DNA of 64,000 nt from NCBI RefSeq assembly GCF_052068095.1, contig NZ_JBQHDG010000015.1:1-64000 (forward strand). Direction: 5' to 3'. The notes below the pieces were generated by a model. It was not told the origin of the DNA, did no database searches, and was given only the letters and a program-made list of their open reading frames with translations. The translations under genes were made by a program, and so were the position numbers. This DNA is from Phytohabitans sp052068095 (GTDB taxonomy: Bacteria; Actinomycetota; Actinomycetes; Mycobacteriales; Micromonosporaceae). Of the stretch, positions 61,713-64,000 are shown piece after piece (the first letter of the stretch is position 1; each line of letters opens with the position of its first letter).

Positions 61713-62752
61713 CACAGGACTCCCAGTTCGACGGCGAGCGTCACGTACATGGCGTGCGACCACAGCAGGGGAGTGGCCACCGGCCCCCACCGCGCGGTCC
61801 ACTCCGCGATGAACTCCGGCCGCTGGGTCGCCCCGCTCACCTGCTCCGGCAGGTGACCCTCCGGTGTGGCCTGAGCGGCGACCCAGTCCAGCCTGGACAG
61901 TGCCAGGTCACGGCGGCCCGTGCGTGCCTCGTGCCAGCCGAGCCAGGCGGTCAGGATGAGCCACTCGCCGCCGCCGTAGAACGTGTCGCCGAGGTACCGG
62001 TACACGCCGCCGCGCAGCAGGTCGCTCACCACCCGCTGGTACGTGCGCTCGGCGGCCGGCCCGGCCGGGTCGACCACTTCGAACGGTGTCAGGCAGGCCA
62101 GCAGGCTGCCGTCCACCGCCGTGCTGCCCACCCACTTGCTCAGGTGGCCGCCGGCCGGGATGAGCGCGTCGACCGCCGGGCTGGCGGCCCCGGCGGCGCG
62201 GAGCCCCGCCGAGACCGCACCGAGCGTGGCGACGTGCCGGTGCTCGGCGTGCTCCTCCCACCAGTCGTAGCAGGGCCGGTCGCCGAACGCGACCAGGTAG
62301 TCCACAGTAGACTTGATCGCGCCGGCGTAGGGCTCCACCGACCGCCCGTGCCGCGCCGCGTGCGCGTGCAGCGCCCACAGCCACGTGCCGTACCCGTCGA
62401 GCTGGAAGTCCCACCACGGCTCGTCGCCGTCGCCGCCCTCCAGCGTGTATCGGGTCGGCAGCATGCGCTCGACCGGCGCCGCCTCGCCCAGCGCCACGAG
62501 CTCCGCGATCCGGCCGGACCGGGCCTCGATGACCCCCGCGCACCACGCGAAGAACGCCTCGGCGCTCTCCGGCCGGCCCGCCCGGCTCATCGCGTCGGCG
62601 ATGAACGCCCCGTCCCGCAACCAGCAGTACCGGTAGACGGGATAGGTCGGGCAGGCCGGGTACGCCCCGGACGGGTGCTGGTGCGCGGCGATCAGCGCGA
62701 CGCTGGACTCGGCGAGCGTGCGCAGGTCGGCGCGGCGGGCGGTGTCGGTCAC
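61712..62752 (-). CDS. GH15-like glucoamylase/(alpha/alpha)6-barrel glycosidase
   Basis: 346 residues, alpha-helical toroid pattern. YPVYRYCWLRDGAFIADAMSRAG is the glucoamylase/GH15 type WLRD motif; later DEPWWDFQLDGYGTWLWAL and PEGHLPEQV contribute the putative catalytic Glu residues. It is only about the size of the bare catalytic barrel, lacking the usual N-terminal beta-sandwich. Likely removes terminal alpha-linked sugars in the cytoplasm; specificity unknown. GTG 62752 overlaps the upstream binding-protein stop (GTGA), so expression is coupled. Confidence 0.87.
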   Translation of the reverse strand: MTDTARRADLRTLAESSVALIAAHQHPSGAYPACPTYPVYRYCWLRDGAFIADAMSRAGRPESAEAFFAWCAGVIEARSGRIAELVALGEAAPVERMLPTRYTLEGGDGDEPWWDFQLDGYGTWLWALHAHAARHGRSVEPYAGAIKSTVDYLVAFGDRPCYDWWEEHAEHRHVATLGAVSAGLRAAGAASPAVDALIPAGGHLSKWVGSTAVDGSLLACLTPFEVVDPAGPAAERTYQRVVSDLLRGGVYRYLGDTFYGGGEWLILTAWLGWHEARTGRRDLALSRLDWVAAQATPEGHLPEQVSGATQRPEFIAEWTARWGPVATPLLWSHAMYVTLAVELGVL

Positions 62753-64000
62753 AGCAGCGCGTCCACCGACTTGGCGGCCTCGTCGAGAGCCTCCTGCGCG
62801 GTCGCCTGCCCGGACGCCGCCTTCTCCAGCGCCTCGGTCACGATGTCCTGCATCTTGGCCTGCTGGGTGTCGACGACCGGCGGCAGCGCGATCGCGTCCA
62901 GCGCGTCGAAGACCGCCTTCCGGTTCGCCGGCGGGGTCTGCTTCAGATACGTGTCGAACGCGGCCTGGTCGTTGACCGCCGGAAGCTCCCAGTTGGAGGC
63001 GAGCCGGGTCTGCACCGTCGTCTGCGAGGTGGACAGGAAGCGGGCCCACTTCCACGCCGCGGCGCCCTTGGACGTCTTGGCCGACACGGCGGTCGCGTTC
63101 ATGAAGACCGCGTTCGCCTTGGCCGTGTTGCCCGGCTCGGTGACGACGTCGTAGTCGAGGCCGGCGCCGGCCAGCCCGGCGAACTGCCAGATCCCGTTGT
63201 GCCACATGGCGAGCTTGCCCGACTTGAAGAGCGCCGTGTCGTAGTCGGCCTTGCCACCGATCTCCGCCACGGTCGGCTGCACCGTGCCCGGCTTGCCCAG
63301 CAGCCAGTTGGCCGCTTCAAGGCCCTTGGCGTCGTTGAATGTCGCCTTCTTGCCGTCGGCGGAGAAGAACGAGCCGCCGGCCTGGGCCAGCGCCTTGTAG
63401 AACTCGTGGAACGTCACCGGCTGGTAGTCGCCGTAGACGCCCTTGGCCTTGTCGGTCAGCTTCTCCGCCGCCGCCTTCTCGTCGGCCCAGGTCCAGTCGG
63501 CGGTCGGGTACGCCACGCCGGCGGCGTCGAAGAGCTTCTTGTTGTAGAAGAGCACGACGTCGGAGAACGTCGTCGGCACCGCGTACTGCTTGCCGTCGTG
63601 CTTGAACGCCTCCAGCGCCTTCGGGTAGACCCGCGCCGGGTCGTAGCCGTCGTCCTGGCCGGCGAGCTTGTCGAGGTTGAGCAGCGCGCCCGAGCGGGCG
63701 TACGTCACGAAGTTCTCGTAGTTGAGCTCGAACGTGTCCGGCGCGCTCCCGCCCGCGATCGCGGTCTGTAGCTTGGTGAAGTAGTCGTCGTAGGCCGCGG
63801 TCTGCACCTGCACCGTGATGCCGGGGTTCTGCTTCTCGAACTCGGCCTTGATGGTGTCGAGGTCCTTGAGGTGGTCGGGGGCGGCGGAGAAGGTGAAGTA
63901 CGTGACCGTGCCCGTGGCGCCGCTGTCGCCCGAGTCGCCGGAGTCGCCGCCGTCGCCGCACGCGGCGAGCAGACCCGCCGCCGCGACGAGCGCCGCGACC
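62749..64000 (-). CDS. ABC transporter sugar-binding lipoprotein (5' end outside window)
   Basis: 416 codons are visible; the first residues of the signal peptide lie beyond position 64000. The visible N-terminus reads VAALVAAAGLLAACGDGG, with lipobox LAAC, followed by a Gly/Asp/Ser linker and the family-1 extracellular solute-binding fold (TVTYFTFSAAPDHLKDLD, AVPTTFSDVVLFYNKKLFD, GKLAMWHNGIWQF). It captures a sugar, probably an oligosaccharide, for an ABC importer. No permease gene lies between it and the two glycosidases, so the permeases are probably upstream, outside the window. The GTG at 63813 is internal, not the start. Confidence 0.93.
   Translation of the reverse strand, partial: VAALVAAAGLLAACGDGGDSGDSGDSGATGTVTYFTFSAAPDHLKDLDTIKAEFEKQNPGITVQVQTAAYDDYFTKLQTAIAGGSAPDTFELNYENFVTYARSGALLNLDKLAGQDDGYDPARVYPKALEAFKHDGKQYAVPTTFSDVVLFYNKKLFDAAGVAYPTADWTWADEKAAAEKLTDKAKGVYGDYQPVTFHEFYKALAQAGGSFFSADGKKATFNDAKGLEAANWLLGKPGTVQPTVAEIGGKADYDTALFKSGKLAMWHNGIWQFAGLAGAGLDYDVVTEPGNTAKANAVFMNATAVSAKTSKGAAAWKWARFLSTSQTTVQTRLASNWELPAVNDQAAFDTYLKQTPPANRKAVFDALDAIALPPVVDTQQAKMQDIVTEALEKAASGQATAQEALDEAAKSVDALL

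Overview
The window is high-GC DNA with frequent GTG starts and a long, conserved housekeeping backbone. It looks like a chromosomal segment of an actinomycete, most likely family Micromonosporaceae. I base that on codon use, on gene order (valS-folC-DUF4233-ndk; TIGR03960/TIGR03936-rne-rplU-rpmA-obgE; nadD-rsfS; comEA-comEC-holA-rpsT-lepA-hemW-hrcA-dnaJ-rsmE), and on actinobacterial regulatory RNAs. The genus cannot be fixed from the sequence alone. There is no prophage, insertion sequence, CRISPR array or biosynthetic cluster.

Layout. Positions 1-113 are the 3' end of an rRNA operon (5S plus terminator). 0.15-7.3 kb holds a small anchored protein, valS, folC, a DUF4233 membrane protein, a membrane/glyoxalase fusion and ndk. 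7.2-10.1 kb carries an ECF41-type sigma factor coupled to its carboxymuconolactone-decarboxylase partner and a PhoD-like phosphatase. 10.1-13.5 kb is ileS behind a translational T-box. 13.5-17 kb has a DUF2270 protein, an FeS-type photolyase and a proline-rich paralogue of the first protein. 17.1-25.9 kb is the radical SAM pair, RNase E/G, a lipoprotein, L21, L27, Obg and a GNAT protein. 26.2-28.9 kb has a DHA2-type MFS exporter and a trpS controlled by a Trp-Trp leader peptide attenuator. 29.2-45.3 kb runs through pepN, nadD, rsfS, a phosphatase, DegV, comEA/comEC, holA, rpsT, a phosphotransferase, DUF4240 and lepA. 45.3-53.2 kb has Nudix, GlsB, a lysozyme-like protein, an enoyl-CoA hydratase, hemW, DUF4870, hrcA (with CIRCE), dnaJ and rsmE. 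53.6-64 kb is more accessory: a GH3 beta-glycosidase, a trypsin, a MarR/epimerase divergon, a HIT protein, and a translationally coupled sugar-binding lipoprotein / GH15-like / GH31 set that runs off the right end.

The most unusual feature is a dispersed family of structured intergenic repeats of about 110-300 bp. It occupies five intergenic regions (5.2, 25.9, 49.2, 53.4 and 58.4-59.1 kb), mostly at convergent gene ends, and its boundary abuts stop codons at two loci. Other points of interest are the two different aminoacyl-tRNA-synthetase riboregulators (both mechanisms can be drawn from the sequence), a pair of DnaA-box-like 9-mers before comEA, a gene with two in-frame tandem repeat arrays, a 71-bp tandem duplication across a stop codon, and a radical-SAM-partner gene whose frame suggests a non-canonical start.
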